Source of the DNA: Ascaphus truei
Lineage: Eukaryota > Chordata > Amphibia > Anura > Ascaphidae
NCBI GenBank assembly: GCA_036426205.1
Contig: CM071568.1
Coordinates: 217,611,123 to 217,675,122 of the forward strand
DNA: 64,000 nt
Direction of reading: 5' to 3'
Part shown: positions 41,754 to 53,706 of the stretch, piece after piece
Numbering within the stretch: position 1 is the first letter of the stretch
How the letters are laid out: each line of letters starts with the position of its first letter
Position numbers and translations under genes: made by a program
The notes under the pieces: model-generated
The model's database searches: none
What the model saw: only the letters and a program-made list of their open reading frames with translations
What the model was told of the DNA's origin: nothing

Positions 41754-43314
41754 TGATGCATTGTCGCGAAGAAGCCCAAAATTATGCTCTTCCATTCAAA
41801 TTTTGCTCCAAACTTGCATCTCTTTTTTTACCATCACATTTTGCTGATGCTTGGCACTCATGTCTATAACTATATATTTGATACCTAAACTTGACTCAGT
41901 TTTCCAGTAATAATGCCTATGTTCGATTGTCCACTCAAATCATTCGCTTTTTTTTCCCTTTCAGGAATGGATTACGTGTAACGAATCCTAGCAACCAATA
42001 CAAATAATTGTAAACTATCCCCATTAATGAAGTGAGAACTGTCTCCAGTCTCCAGGCCAGAATGCTCATATTGCTGTCATAGTTAAAGGAAAGAATGCTC
42101 TCTCCTGAAATTCTGTCATTTATGTATTGTTAGGTGAACTGAAATCTTTAGAGATAAACAAAGCACTAAAATTGTTTGAGATTTGACAGCTCTAATGAGT
42201 TCACACAAGAATTATGTAAACATGATTAAGTGTAATAAACACATGTCAGCAGGCAATCCTGTTGAACTGTTTCTGAAAGCAACATGAACACTTTATTAAT
42301 AATGTCTTTTGACTCTTTTTACTTTTAACTCTATGCAGAGGGTGTAATAAGGCTTTGGCTCCACTCTTTGCTTCGATGGAAAATCATTACATGATAAAAG
42401 ATGAGCCTGTTCAGTAGAGCCACCGTGATACTGTATGCTTTCATTCATAAGCGCTGTGTATTGGAGGAAATAGCAGGACGCCTGCCAACATTTCCCATTT
42501 AATTATTATACTGCCAGATCTTGACTTCTTGTTGCAACTTCCTGAGGCAACATCTGGTGGCAATAAGAACAACAAAGCAAATAAATAAAGAGCATAAAAA
42601 ATTTACATCCACGCTAATATTTTTTTATGTTTTTTTTCAATCGAAGCATCCATGAAAATGTACAGCTGCAGTATTAAACGCACAATTCTGAGCGCTGAAC
42701 ATATTTTATGTAGTTTTAAATGTATTCATATTATGATGTTTTAAAATATAGATATGTAGCACACTTTTTAAATCTAATTCTTCATTCATCACAGTCTTTC
42801 AATTCGTGATCTGGCGCTGTGTCCAATGAATGGTAAGGTTTGCAAGATATGGATATGACCCACCGAACTGGCAATGCCGACATGAGATGTTGTCATTTGT
42901 ATGTGATATGCCAAATCTATCAGATATTGCAATCTGGTAAGATGCTAATTGTTGTGGCCATGTATGTAGAGTCACATGCTCAGGTTCCTAACTACTCCAT
43001 GAAGGTGTAGAAATCGGAATGACAATTACTATAATACTGGAAGTATAAATCAATAACTTGGTGGAAGTAAGCAACGTGATGTTTATTAATAGCATTATAT
43101 ACTTGATATTGGATTTTCAATAATGAAAAAGCACCCATATATATATATATATATATATATAACACCTTCTAGAACAACTTTCACTCTTCAGTGAACAAAC
43201 CCCATAGTCACCCACTTGTACCCTTACTACGAATTGTACTCATGGAGTTTTTCTACCTCCAGTATAATAACTAGCTGACATGTGAGAACCAAGCCTCTGC
43301 CCTTTACTCTAGAT
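41754..43314. other. AT-rich single-copy stretch, possibly conserved non-coding
   Basis: 42,100-42,700 lacks repeat character and carries TF-site-like words (AACAAAG, AAATAAATAAAG, TTTAATTATTA). An AT run lies at 43,138-43,161. No exon recognised. Confidence 0.4.
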
Positions 43315-43516
43315 CAGAGATGGGCGACTCCAGTCCTCAAGGGCCACCACTAGGTCAGGTTTTCAGGATATCCCCACTTCAGCACAGGTTGCTCAATCAG
43401 CGACTCAGTTGAAGACTTGAAGTCACCCACTGATTGAGTCACCAGTGTTGGAGCAGGGATATCCTGTAAACCCAACCTGCTGGTCGCCCTTGAGGACTGT
43501 TGTTGCCCACCTCTGA
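43315..43516. mobile_element. palindromic hAT-like MITE (202 bp)
   Basis: Ends CAGAGATGGGCGACTCCAGT and the complement of TTGTTGCCCACCTCTG, with internal CAGGTCAGGTTTTCAGGATA. Flanks CTCTAGAT and ATCCAGAT agree at 6 of 8 positions. Confidence 0.82.
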
Positions 43517-44882
43517 TCCAGATGTGTCATGTATCTCTCTATTACTTTATAACCTTAGCTTCTTTCTTTTATTGCTTTGTCCTGAGTCTTTTTTCCTTAT
43601 CGAACACTGAACACTTGTCCTTTTCTTTTTTAGGTTTACTCACTACTCTTTTGACAAAACCCATCCTTTATTATAAAGGTTTATCTTCTACTACTAAGCA
43701 AGCCGGCTAACCATAAATATATAAAGGATGGCACACAGTGGGCCAATCTAGTTCACTGCCACTGGTCTGAGTTACAGTCAGATCTGCCAGTAAAGACATA
43801 CCCCATTATTTTCTTTCCAACTGGGTTGTGCTTCTGTAAAATTGAAAGTATTTCAAAATGCATTTCCATTTAATGTCTTATTAAATGCAATATAAATGTA
43901 TATATAGTAGTGCATCTAGTTTAAAATATTAGGCTTCATTTGGTTTAAAAGGAAACCAAACAGTGGTTAAACTGAAGCTATTAAACTGCACATTTCACCA
44001 GTGAAGACGCAGGCATATCTCAAACTCTCATTGTGTTCTTCTTCCGTATGTTATAGCCTACTGCAGTATATACAAGCTTATCAGGTATGGGGCACCTTCA
44101 TGAAGAGCCTAGAATGAAAGACTGCAATTATTATTATTATTATTAGAGAAGGTTTTATTTTCAGTTCTACAAAAAAAAAAAGGTTATGACTGTGACTGAA
44201 ATACCGATTTTTTTGTTACGTTTCGTGTTTCTATAGCATATACAGTTCACAGCAACAATCAATCAATTGTACCATAAAAAGAAAGTTAGAGTAGAAAAGA
44301 TGGGCAACGATTGATCCAGCTTTAAAGTGTTAGGAAATATATAGCAGCAAAGAATGTGAAAGGTGATGACCAACTGCAATATTCTTGGAGCCTAAAAGAC
44401 AATAAATGATCTGTCTCAGAAATAAGGAGATTTATACGTGCAATCAGTTTGGACGCTTGTATTGTTTCCCTTCATGAAACTATATAGAAATCATCAGCCA
44501 CCGTATCACAATTATTAATGTTAGATGGGCCAGATTGGAGAAATTGTTCATATAACAGATCCATGGTGACCATGGGGAGTTTAGTTTTGGAAACGGTGGG
44601 ATATTAATGTACACATAATGTGACGCAACTCTTGCATAAAGCAAATAAAATCCTATTTGAGTATGCAGTACTATTTGTACTTTCATACACAGCCCTTTCC
44701 AAATTACACACCAAAGGGGGTGATGCAGCAAAGCATCCCTGGCATAAAACGATGCAATGGCAATGCAATGCTGGAGTTAAAACAGCATCAAATACAGTAT
44801 ATGGAGAAAAAAAATCCATTAAAGTAAATACATGTTTGCATCAATATCTTAATCCTTGCCACGACATTCCATATTTACCCTA
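43517..44882. other. AT-rich intergenic sequence
   Basis: Short (ATT)n at ~44,127-44,145; no gene or named repeat. Confidence 0.5.
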
Positions 44883-45214
44883 CAGGCATACCCCGCATTA
44901 ACGTACACAATGGGACCGGAGCATGTATGTAAAGTGAAAATGTACTTAAAGTGAAGCACTACCTTTTTCCCACTTATCGATGCATGTACTGTACTGCAAT
45001 CATCATATACGCGCATAACTGATGTAAATAACGCATGTGTAACAGGCTCTATAGTCTCCCCGCTTGCGCACAGCTTCGGTACAGGTAGGGAGCCGGTATT
45101 GCTGTTCAGGACGTGCTGACAGGCGCATGCGTGAGCTGCCGTTTGCCTACTGAGCGATATGTACTTACTCGCGAGTGTACTTAAAGTGAGTGTCCTTAAA
45201 CCGGGGTATGCCTG
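44883..45214. mobile_element. Tigger/pogo-like MITE (332 bp, TA duplication)
   Basis: Ends CAGGCATACCCCG and CGGGGTATGCCTG, flanked by TA on both sides. CAGGCATACC-type ends with TA duplications are typical of Tigger/pogo elements. Subterminal AAAGTGAAAATGTACTTAAAGT repeats are present; no transposase. Confidence 0.8.
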
Positions 45215-45405
45215 TATTAAAGTCACGTACTGAAGCTTTCTTTACATAAAATCTAAAAAAACATCATTTGCATTTGCGCACGGTCGCTTCAGCTGGTAGA
45301 CTGTTCTGTACTTGCCAGGACCTTAGGTAACTTCTTAAAATCGGAGCTTAAAAAGCAATACAGGTACTGTACTGTATTCAGCACCTGCAATTAATAGCAC
45401 CATTT

Positions 45406-45513
45406 GGCTCAGATCCACAGAAGGGTGCCAAGCTTCAGCACGCCTCAGATTCTATTCATATAAATGGGAGTAGAGGCATGCTAAAGCTTAGCACCCCTTT
45501 GTGGGTCTGGGCC
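45406..45513. mobile_element. small palindromic MITE (GGCCCAGATCCACA family)
   Basis: Ends GGCTCAGATCCACAGAAGGG and the complement of CCCTTTGTGGGTCTGGGCC; internal AAATGGGAGTAGAGGCATGC. Longer relative of 8,961-9,037. Confidence 0.65.
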
Positions 45514-45684
45514 TTTCTCTGCTCTTAATTCAATGTCATCATGTCCTGGACCACGCAAAATGGAAATAGTCACGAACATGTTTTTAATCGGCTGCCTCGT
45601 TTTCTGCATTGTATAAAAGCAAGCAAGAAAAAATACATTAACAATATTATATATAGCATAAGTGAGGGATACTTATTTCTAATA

Positions 45685-45982
45685 ACTTTTATTTTATACA
45701 GTGCTTTTCTCAAATTGGGACTCAAAGTGCTTCACAATTACAGCATAGTGCGCAGTACGCAGCACATAGGAATTTTACTGACACAGTCCCTTTACTGACA
45801 CAGTCCTTACCCTGTAGAGCTTACAAACTATGATTTTTGGTGCCTGAGGCACGGGGGTAAAGTGACTTGCCCAAGGTCACAAGGAGCTGACACAGGGATT
45901 TTGGACCAGGCTCCCCTGCTTCACACTCAGTGTCATTGTTAACCGAGTCAGAGTTTTTACTCACTGAGCCACTCCTTCAGCC
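45685..45982 (-). mobile_element. MIR-like CORE-SINE (tRNA-derived head)
   Basis: Read on minus, the 5' end has an A-box-like TGGCTCAGTGAG and a B-box-like GGTCCAAAATCC. Next comes the CORE-like string GTGACCTTGGGCAAGTCACT and then GTGCCTCAGGCACC. Order and words match tRNA-derived CORE-SINEs such as MIR. The 3' part with CAAAGTGCTTCACAA-like sequence resembles an L2-type tail. Not transcribable as a tRNA. Confidence 0.75.
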
Positions 45983-45995
45983 CTATTTCTAAGCT

Positions 45996-46031
45996 CCTTG
46001 AGAAAGGGCAGTCTATGCCCGAAACGCGTGG
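45996..46031 (+). ncRNA. hammerhead-like motif at the insertion's 5' end
   Basis: CTTGAGAA precedes a perfect 5-bp stem GGGCA/TGCCC with loop GTCTA, an intact GAAAC box and GCGTGG. Stem and GAAA box fit a hammerhead; the CUGANGA box does not fit fully. Confidence 0.45.
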
Positions 46032-46165
46032 GAGGAGGATCCCCTATTTTTGTTTGTCATGAGTGTCCCCTTTTATGTTGTTTAATAAATATTTCCCGAT
46101 TTTAATCATCCTCTGGTGAGTCCCAGTCCTTTGGAGTGGTTGCCGCATCGATCTACAACTTGTCT
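45996..46165 (+). mobile_element. 170-bp Penelope-type mini-insertion with perfect 13-bp duplication
   Basis: Flanked by CTATTTCTAAGCT at 45,983-45,995 and 46,166-46,178. It starts with a hammerhead-like motif, then GAGGATCCCC, TTTAATAAATATTTCCCG, TCTGGTGAGTCCCAG and TCCTTTGGAG. The last words recur at 11,390-11,425. No coding capacity. Its defined ends make it the cleanest member of the group here. Confidence 0.75.
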
Positions 46166-46178
46166 CTATTTCTAAGCT

Positions 46179-47829
46179 TCCTAATATTTTATTGTCTTTG
46201 TTACCTTCTGTATGTAACCATCCCTGCCTGGCAATAATGGAGTTTACATAAATGTCTTTGCTGTTGGCCACTTAGGGTGCATTTACTTTTGTATGGGGTG
46301 CTGATCCGCGCAGGCTGCCCGTATATGCAGATGTTAAAGATGGGCGCCAGGAACTTTGTAGTTATAAACAGGACAGCCTTTATTGGTAATTTATAGGTTA
46401 CAACTTCTTCTCCTGGTGCCTTATTGCATCTCTAAAAAGGCACATCCTTCAAGCAGGTTACATGAATAGCACATTTATAATAGTTTTAGTTTAGGTACTG
46501 TATAACCACTGCTAGGGCTACCTTGGGTATCCTTTCTGGAGGGTAGATACTGCTTGCCTCTGTATTACTCTACTCTCTACCCTGTTTCTTGAATGGGGTA
46601 ACAGATCATGGTCCACTTATACTGGCTCATCTTATTCCCTTGGGAATGCTCAACACAGGCAGGGCCGCCGAGAGGGGGGGACAGAAGGTAGAGGTGGCCC
46701 GGGCCCGGTGGCGGCCGGAAGAAGACGGAGAAGACCCGAAAGAAGAAAAAAGACCCCAAGACTGACGAAAAGGATTACAAATAGAAGAAAGAAGACACAG
46801 ACGTGGATTGTAATGGTTTTTTATTTTATGGTTACCTTTGGATTTGGTCCGAGAGCTTCCGGTTCCCCTGGATTTCGGTGAGTGGGCATCTAATGGTAAG
46901 TAAACAAAAGAAAAGTTTATTATTTTAACTTTTACAGGTTTTTTGATTTTTTATTCATGTGTATTTTTTTTTTATTTCCATGTAATGCCCCTGAATTGAT
47001 CTATGTCCCTATGGATATACATACATTCAGGGACACTGAATGGGTGTATTCTATGTGATTTTGGGATGTAAATGCATTGTTTATTATGCTCTTTTATTGC
47101 CGCTGCATGTTATGTATATCTATATGGATATACATACAGGGATAATTAATGATTGTTTTGCTAATGTTTATGTATCTCATGTATTTCTAATATATTTAGC
47201 AGCTTTATTTATACATTAGTGTGTGTAATGTAATTTGTATTTAGTTACATGTTATTTTTAATGGCTTATTTCTGGTAGTTAGATTTGAATGATGGTGGTT
47301 ACTTTCAATTAGAATTATTTTGGCAATGGTTTGGCTTCAGGAATTGAATAGGGAATTGTATAATTGACTTGGATTGGATTGTAATTGGTTTAGGAAATTG
47401 ATTGATTGATGGTACATTTATGTTGCTTACTTTCTATTTGATTTTGTGGATGGCATTGGGGGTTTGGCAACATTGTTCATAGTGTATTTTATTTTGAAAT
47501 TGATTTTGCATAGTGTTACATGATGCACAGATTAATTGCATCATGTACACACTCAATGCAATTGTGTGAAATTTGATATACATTTTTCTAACTGCTGGTT
47601 TAATTGTAAGATGCTATGTGGTGATTTTCAGATTAAAATTTCATGTTTTTATTTATGCATGTTTTATGTGTTACATAATGGGCAAATAATCTATTATCTA
47701 TATCTGGATAATAGTTATTTTGCCCATTACTGTATTGTATGTGTTAGGGGGCGGGGGGGAGTGTGTTGTATATTGTTATGTTTATTGGGGGCAATTGTCC
47801 CCAATAAACATGCTATTGTGCCTTAACCC
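46179..47829. other. intergenic sequence, GC-rich patch then T-rich
   Basis: A GC-rich repeat-like patch (GTGGCCCGGGCCCGGTGGCG and AGAAGAC-rich sequence) lies at 46,665-46,790. From 46,890 the sequence is T-rich with many TTGATTG/GTATTT words. No gene recognised. Confidence 0.5.
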
Positions 47830-48300
47830 CTTCATTGCCTTAGCGGATAGCCGCTAAGGTAATGAAGCTGCTTTAATGTATTTTTATTAATAGTGTGTGG
47901 GAGCAGGGGGTCCCCTGAGCTGAACAGCATTGATTTCTCGAGTTACAGGCCCTGGTTTGGGGCATCGGTGCCAGTGTCGCCGCCATCTTTATAGAGCCCA
48001 CGTCGCGTCTTGGACACTATAAAGTTGTGTGTGTTTTGACAGTAGTGTAGATGTGTAGGGGGTCTCCAGAGCTGACCTGTATTGGTTTCAGCCTCGGGGA
48101 TCTCCTACTTCAGGAGATACAGGCCCCGTTATGGGGTGCCGGTATCCCCTGCAGAATCTAAATGTCCCGGTCACGTGACGCGGAAGCTTGAAAGTGCAGG
48201 GGATACCAGCACCCCATAACGGGGCCTGTATCTCTTGAAGTAGGGGGTCCCCGGACCTGAAACCAATGCGGTTCAGCTCCAGAGACCCCCTGCTCATGTA
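47830..48300. mobile_element. palindromic foldback repeats, second locus
   Basis: A CCTTAGCGGATAGCCGCTAAGG hairpin region (47,838-47,860) is followed by GAGCAGGGGGTCCCCTGAGC. At ~48,058-48,153 and ~48,194-48,296 lie ~95-100-bp inverted arms (GATACAGGCCCCGTTATGGG and its complement) around a ~40-bp centre. Same family as 38,645-39,320. Confidence 0.75.
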
Positions 48301-48638
48301 CACTATTATTAAAATTATTTTATTTAGTGTACGATCGCCTGTAACCACCTTGCATGGAGATGCCAAATCTCCATGCAAATGTTACATGCGGCTTTTTTTT
48401 CTATCAGCTATCGTACGTAAAGTTTAAGAACGCTAGCAGAGGGGAAAATACTAACACGTACGATAAGCCAGCTTTTGGCCCGTCCGAGAGAAAATGGGCT
48501 CAAGGCCTTAGTGAATCACATCTCCAGCTTCACTTTTTATCGGACGTGCTTTTTTGTTTCCGCCAGACGCAAAAGCACGGAGTTTAGAGCATAGCCCCCT
48601 ATGTTCTCAATGGAACTCTGAGAGTTTAAAGTTCCAAT
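48301..48638. other. unassigned sequence left of the provirus
   Basis: No gene or named repeat; the provirus target copy ACAC is at 48,639-48,642. Confidence 0.5.
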
Positions 48639-48642
48639 ACAC

Positions 48643-49994
48643 TGTAACACCTTTTGCCCCCCCCCCCCCTATCGCAGAGGGGACCATGTGGGGAAATACA
48701 ATTATGTTACCGGGTGTGGTGCGTTACCTGATAGGCTCACAGAAGGCCTAACCTCCGCCACTGGGAGCCTGGGGTTACCTGATCATTCGTTGAACACAGC
48801 GCCTCCACCTGTAAGGGCTCCCACCTTAGTGGGATGGTGCTCTTACAGGAACCACAATAATAAAACACGTACACAGTGTATGCTAATAACTGTTTACTAT
48901 TGCTAATACTAATAACTTCGGTACCTGTACCACACAGAATAATGCATATAGCCATACATATAGAAGTGCACCGGGTGCACACATCACCATAAATATTCCC
49001 TCCTTCAAAGTACTTGGGTGCTGGGCACCAATCCCCTGATGTCCACACCCACTCAATGTGTTGGAGATAGCGCTATCCCTTTAAGTGTTAGTGCACTACT
49101 AAAGGTACCTGCCCGGGGCTCCAGCCCACGGGTGCCGCTATTCAACTGGGTTTGGATCCGCCGGATCCGACGTGATGTCCTCCTACGCGTGGGGTGAAAT
49201 CCGCCATGGATAATATCACCGCGGCTCCGCAACGTCTGTATCTTGGAGGGGATCCATCTGCAGCCGGCAGGCCGCAGTCGCTGCTTAGCGTGGCCTCGGT
49301 GAAGATAGTCTATATATATTTATATATTAGTCTCTGGTAAGATAGCGTGTATATATATAGAGGGGTCTGAGCCCAGAAATCAGGCTGCGTGCCACAGAGT
49401 GTATCTTTACTTATCCAAATAGCTAAAGGGGCAGATCTCCTTCTCTAAAGCCTGTCCCTGAAGCAACCAACAAACTGGGGCAAGGGTAACCATTATCTGA
49501 GGCCTTTGGGGGGTTATCTGGCCTAGTGCAAGGGGCTACTGCTCCCCTGCACCCTCACTCACTAGCTCCCTTCTCCAACTGCCAACTGCCAACTGTATCT
49601 AAAAGCAACTGCCGAGAATCCTTGAGCCCTATTGGCTGTTCTGGGTCACCTGGGGCTTTCCTCCCTAGGCCTCATGGGAGTTGTAGTCCCGTGGAGGATG
49701 CTGTACATTGGGGCCGCGTGCGCAATTGCACTGCGCATGCGCGACTTTGGAATGGCCGCCGCAACTCCCGCACTTCACAGCTCATGCGCGATTACTGTGC
49801 CCGCGCGTGCAAACCATCATGGCGGCCCCCGCTTGCCGGGTGCGCCGGCGAGCCTCCCGAGACTCAAAACGCTCCCTGCTCTGGCCCCCACCTTTGGAAA
49901 CAGCCCGCGGGTCCGTCGCTGGCTCCGATGGCACCCACGACCGCGCTGAGGCAAAGGAGGGGGTCTCTGGGAGCCAGAAGGGACCAGGGATACA
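48643..49994 (-). repeat. provirus 3' LTR
   Basis: Begins TGTAACACC and ends GGGATACA on plus. Relative to the other LTR it differs by scattered substitutions and small indels, roughly a few percent in the parts I compared by eye, including a longer poly(C) near 48,657. Confidence 0.92.
49628..49830 (-). promoter_or_regulatory. LTR promoter motif cluster (NF-Y, ZNF143-like, NRF1, YY1-like)
   Basis: Within 200 bp of the LTR: TATTGGCTG (inverted CCAAT, ~49,630), GGGAGTTGTAGTCCC (complement of the ZNF143-type ACTACAACTCCC, ~49,676-49,690), TGCGCATGCGCG (full NRF1 consensus, 49,732-49,743), and ATCATGGCGGCC (YY1-like, ~49,817-49,828). The same cluster is in the other LTR, with NRF1 at 57,059-57,070. 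Motifs are seen; promoter use is inferred. Confidence 0.6.
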
Positions 49995-50083
49995 CACTCC
50001 CCCTGGTAAAATCCCAACGACCTCGCTTGGGTCGCAACCATAACCATGTACAGAAATTATATAATAAAAAAAATGCAGTACAA

Positions 50084-51928
50084 TTATACAATACAATAAC
50101 GTAACACCGTGCAATGCTCTACCATGAGATTACACAATTGCGTGAACATCACAATAACGGCCTGTTTCTCGGCCCGTGACCACTGCTGAGCCTCATAGTG
50201 GGGTGCCCCAACTGAATCGTAAGCTACCCGATGGGGAGGGTGCCTCATTCTTTGGCCTCTGCGAAGCTCTGGCTCTACTTCTTCTGGAGAGTAATGTGCA
50301 TAGTCCTGAGGCTCAGCCTCTCCCATTGAGGGTATAAATGTCTCTGAAAAGTCTGTTTGGGGCATTAAGCATGGGCTTCGAGGATCCAGGGGTCTACTCA
50401 TTGGAGTTCCTTTATGAAAAGTTGTTTGTTGAGGCCCTTTACCCGTAGCTCCGCCGGGAGGTTCCGCGGAGTGTTGTGGTTCCCTTTGAGAGGGGCTCTC
50501 CATTCTGACCGGACTAGTTTCATCATTAGCTTCTACTGGTTCTAACTCTCCATCTAATGATGTAGTCGGTATCTCTGTATCTCCTTCCTCCATTTGTGGA
50601 ATAGGGAGGAGGTGATTTCGATGCCAGCTTTTTACCCGACCATCACTGTCTTTTATACGATATACTGGGAGCCCTGGCATTTGTGATTCGACTTCATAGA
50701 CTCCGTCACGCCAGCGATCAGCCAGTTTGTGTTTGCCAGGGACTCCTAGGTTTCGGAGTAGAACGGCATCGCGAGGACGAATCTCTCGATGGCGGACCTT
50801 ATGATCATAACGTCTTTTGTTATCAGCGTTCAAACGAGCAGAAGCTTTCTCGGCTAAATGGTAGGCGTTTTGCAGACTGTCTTGTAGCCTTTGTACGTAT
50901 CGGAAGTGCATCATGTTGGGTACCCCATCGGTAGATACCCGCAGACGTATATCCACCGGAAGTCTCGCTTCTCGCCCGAACATCAAGAAATAAGGAGTGA
51001 ACCCCGTGGACTCATGGCGGGTGCAATTGTAGGCATGCACCAAAGATTCCACATGTTTGCTCCATTCTCTCTTCTGAGATCCTTTTAACGTGCCGTGCAT
51101 GTCCAGGAGAGTCCGGTTGAATCTCTCCGGTAAGGCGTCCCCCTCTGGGTGGTATGGTGTGGTTCGAGACTTAGAAATGGTTAGTAGCTTAAGCAGTTCT
51201 TTAATGATGTTGCTTTCGAAGTCCCGACCTTGATCCGAGTGCAGACGGTTTGGCAACCCGTAATGAATAAAGTACCGTTCCCATAGGACTTTAGCTACCG
51301 TGATGGCCTTCTGGTCTTTGGTGGGGAAGGCCTGAGCGTATCAAGTATAGTGATCGGTGATGACCAATATGTTACTGATGCCTCGGGTGTCAGGTTCAAT
51401 ACACAGAAAGTCCATGCACACCAAGTCCATGGGACCCGAACTTTTCAGATGAGCCATTGGGGCGGCCCTGGTAGGGAGGGTCTTGCGCTGGATACATCGG
51501 TAGCACCGACGACAGTGTCGCTCCACTGATTCACGCATCCGTGGCCAGAAGAACCGATCACGCACCAACCCAAAAGTCTTTTCTACACCCAGATGGCCAT
51601 GTTCATCGTGTAAGGCTTTCAGGACCATATATTGTAGATTTCGGGGTAGGACCAATTGCTTCCTTTCGGGATGGTCATGGTACTGTACCACCCGATAGAG
51701 TAGGCCGTTGTCCAGCTGGAATTTGTCAGCTTCCCGAATGAGAATTGCCACCACGTCGCTTGGAGCACGCTTCAGCATATCCAATTTGTTTTTCTGCACG
51801 GCTTGGCGGATAAGGCCCACTACTGTGTCCCTTATTTGATATTGTATCATATCTTTCCACGAGATAATTTTATCAGGGGTGACGTTCAGCCCATCAGGAT
51901 CACAGTAGGCAGCAGGTAGAGCCTTGGA
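50084..51928 (-). pseudogene. gypsy integrase
   Basis: Inserts the cDNA into the host genome. Segment 51,341-51,850 holds the HHCC zinc domain (HDEHGHLG, then CRRCYRC) and the first catalytic Asp region (VCMDFLCIEP). A TGA at 51,341-51,343 interrupts it in frame. 50,084-51,256 continues with HSDQGRDFES and PERFNRTLLD (second Asp and Glu), then FMLFGREARLP and a Pro/Glu-rich tail. The tail reads on toward the 3' LTR. No env frame follows. Confidence 0.88.
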
Positions 51929-53706
51929 TTAGCATCCCAATGAATTCACGACACGTAATTCCGAGAAGGCCACATTATTCCCCACTATAGCTGCGGTGTT
52001 GCATAGGGCTCGCATTCCTGGCCCAGGAATTTCCTCCCAAATGTCCTCATCCGGGGTGGCCCCTAGTCCGGGCCTTCTAGATAGGGCATCAGCTCCAATG
52101 TTTAGCGGCCCAGGCTTGTACTTCAAGGTAAATCTGTAGTTTACGAGAGATGCTAACCATCGATGGCTGGCAGCGTCCAGTTTGGCGGTGGTTGTTATGT
52201 ATGTCAACGGATTATTGTCTGTACGCACTTCAAAGTTGACCCCATACAAGTAATCGTGGAGTTTATCCACAATCGCCCATGTGAGGGCAAGGAATTCCAG
52301 CTTATGGACGGGATAGTTCTGTTCGCTGGGGGTTAAACTGCGGCTGACATAGGCCACTGGTCGGAGACCGGCCGGATATTTCTGATGGAGTACGGCTCCC
52401 AGCCCGTTGAGGCTTGCATCCACATGAAGGATGTAGGGTAGTTCAGGATCGGCGTACGCGAGAACGGGTGTCTCTGTTAAACATTTCTTCAGATCAAGGT
52501 ATGCTTGTTCACAGGTATCTGTCCATTTGTCATCGAACGGCGCTCGCGCCCATGTAGCAGGTCGGCCCGTATCTTCTGGGTATATTTTGAGAAGATTGTT
52601 AAGAACCTTGGTTCTACTGGAATACCCTTCTACAAAACGGCGGTAGTATCCGCAAAATCCTAGGAAGGAGCGTAGCTCCATGACGTTTCCGGGTCTTGGC
52701 CATTCCATCACTGATTCAATTTTGGCGGGATCCGTGGCTATCCCTTCAGCGGATACTATATGTCCCACGTAGGTCACTGAGGTACGGCAAAATCGACATT
52801 TATCCAAGGATAACTTTAGGCCTTCTTGCCCCAGTCGATCCAACACCTTCATGAGCCGCGTTTCATGCTCCTCCAACGACTTGCCGAAAACAATAATGTC
52901 ATCCAGATAAACGAGGCATTCTCGGGGGTTCATGTCCCCGATCGTCTTTTCCATCAACCGTTGGAACGTTGCTGGGCCTCCGCAAATACCTTGAGGCATG
53001 CGAGTGAATTGATAGAAGCCCAGAGGGCATACGAAAGCCGTCTTCTCTTGGTCGTCTGCACTCATAGGCACCTGGTAGTACCCAGACCTCAAGTCCAAGA
53101 CACTGAACCACTAACTTCCCGACAGATCATTAAGAATTTCTTCAATTCGTGGCAGTGAGTACTGATCAGGAATTTTACGGTTGTTCAGGGTCTGTAGTCG
53201 ACACACAATCGCACTGACCCATTCTTCTTTCGCACCACCACGATCGGCGAGGTGTAGGGGCTACGGGATTCAGTCACAATGCCTGCTGCTTCCATCTCTC
53301 GTAACACGTTTCGCACATCCTCCACGTCTCGAGGGGCAATACGACGAGATCTTTCTCGGAACGGAGTGCTGTCACTTAGCCGGATAGTGTGTTGGGCATT
53401 TCGGCTACAGCCCACATCCATGTCACTCGTGGAAAATATGTCCTTCCGCTGTTCCAACTTGGCAGTCAGCCGTGCCCTCCATGCCGCGGACAAGGCGGAT
53501 TCCCCGAAGTCAAAGGCCATTTCCGTGGGCTGCTCCATGGAGGCTGCATCATCTACTTGGGCGGACATCATATCGACAGAGGTAACCGCGTATATCCGTC
53601 CCAATCGTTGCCCATAGTCTAAGGGCATGGGATAGGGAGAGGTGTTGTGAACATATACCTTGACGTTCAGAGGCATTTCGCCCTTCCACTCTCGGATCTC
53701 AGGCAC
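51929..53706 (-). pseudogene. gypsy reverse transcriptase and RNase H
   Basis: Lies in two frames. 53,185-53,706 covers the protease-RT linker and RT start (SPIVVVRKKNGSVRLCVDY). 51,929-53,098 covers the palm with active-site YLDD (VYLDDIIVFG), thumb and RNase H (HVDASLNGLGAVLHQ, RTDNNPLTYI). Breaks seen: a TAG near 53,800 upstream, a frame change at ~53,185, a TAG at 53,111-53,113, and a TAA at 51,929-51,931. Catalytic motifs remain, but no continuous protein can be made. Confidence 0.9.

Noticed and set aside
49526..50104. 192-codon plus frame and several overlapping frames at 49.5-50.1 kb
   Set aside because: They lie within and beside the provirus LTR and are antisense to the element; the near-duplicate at 56.9-57.4 kb is the other LTR.
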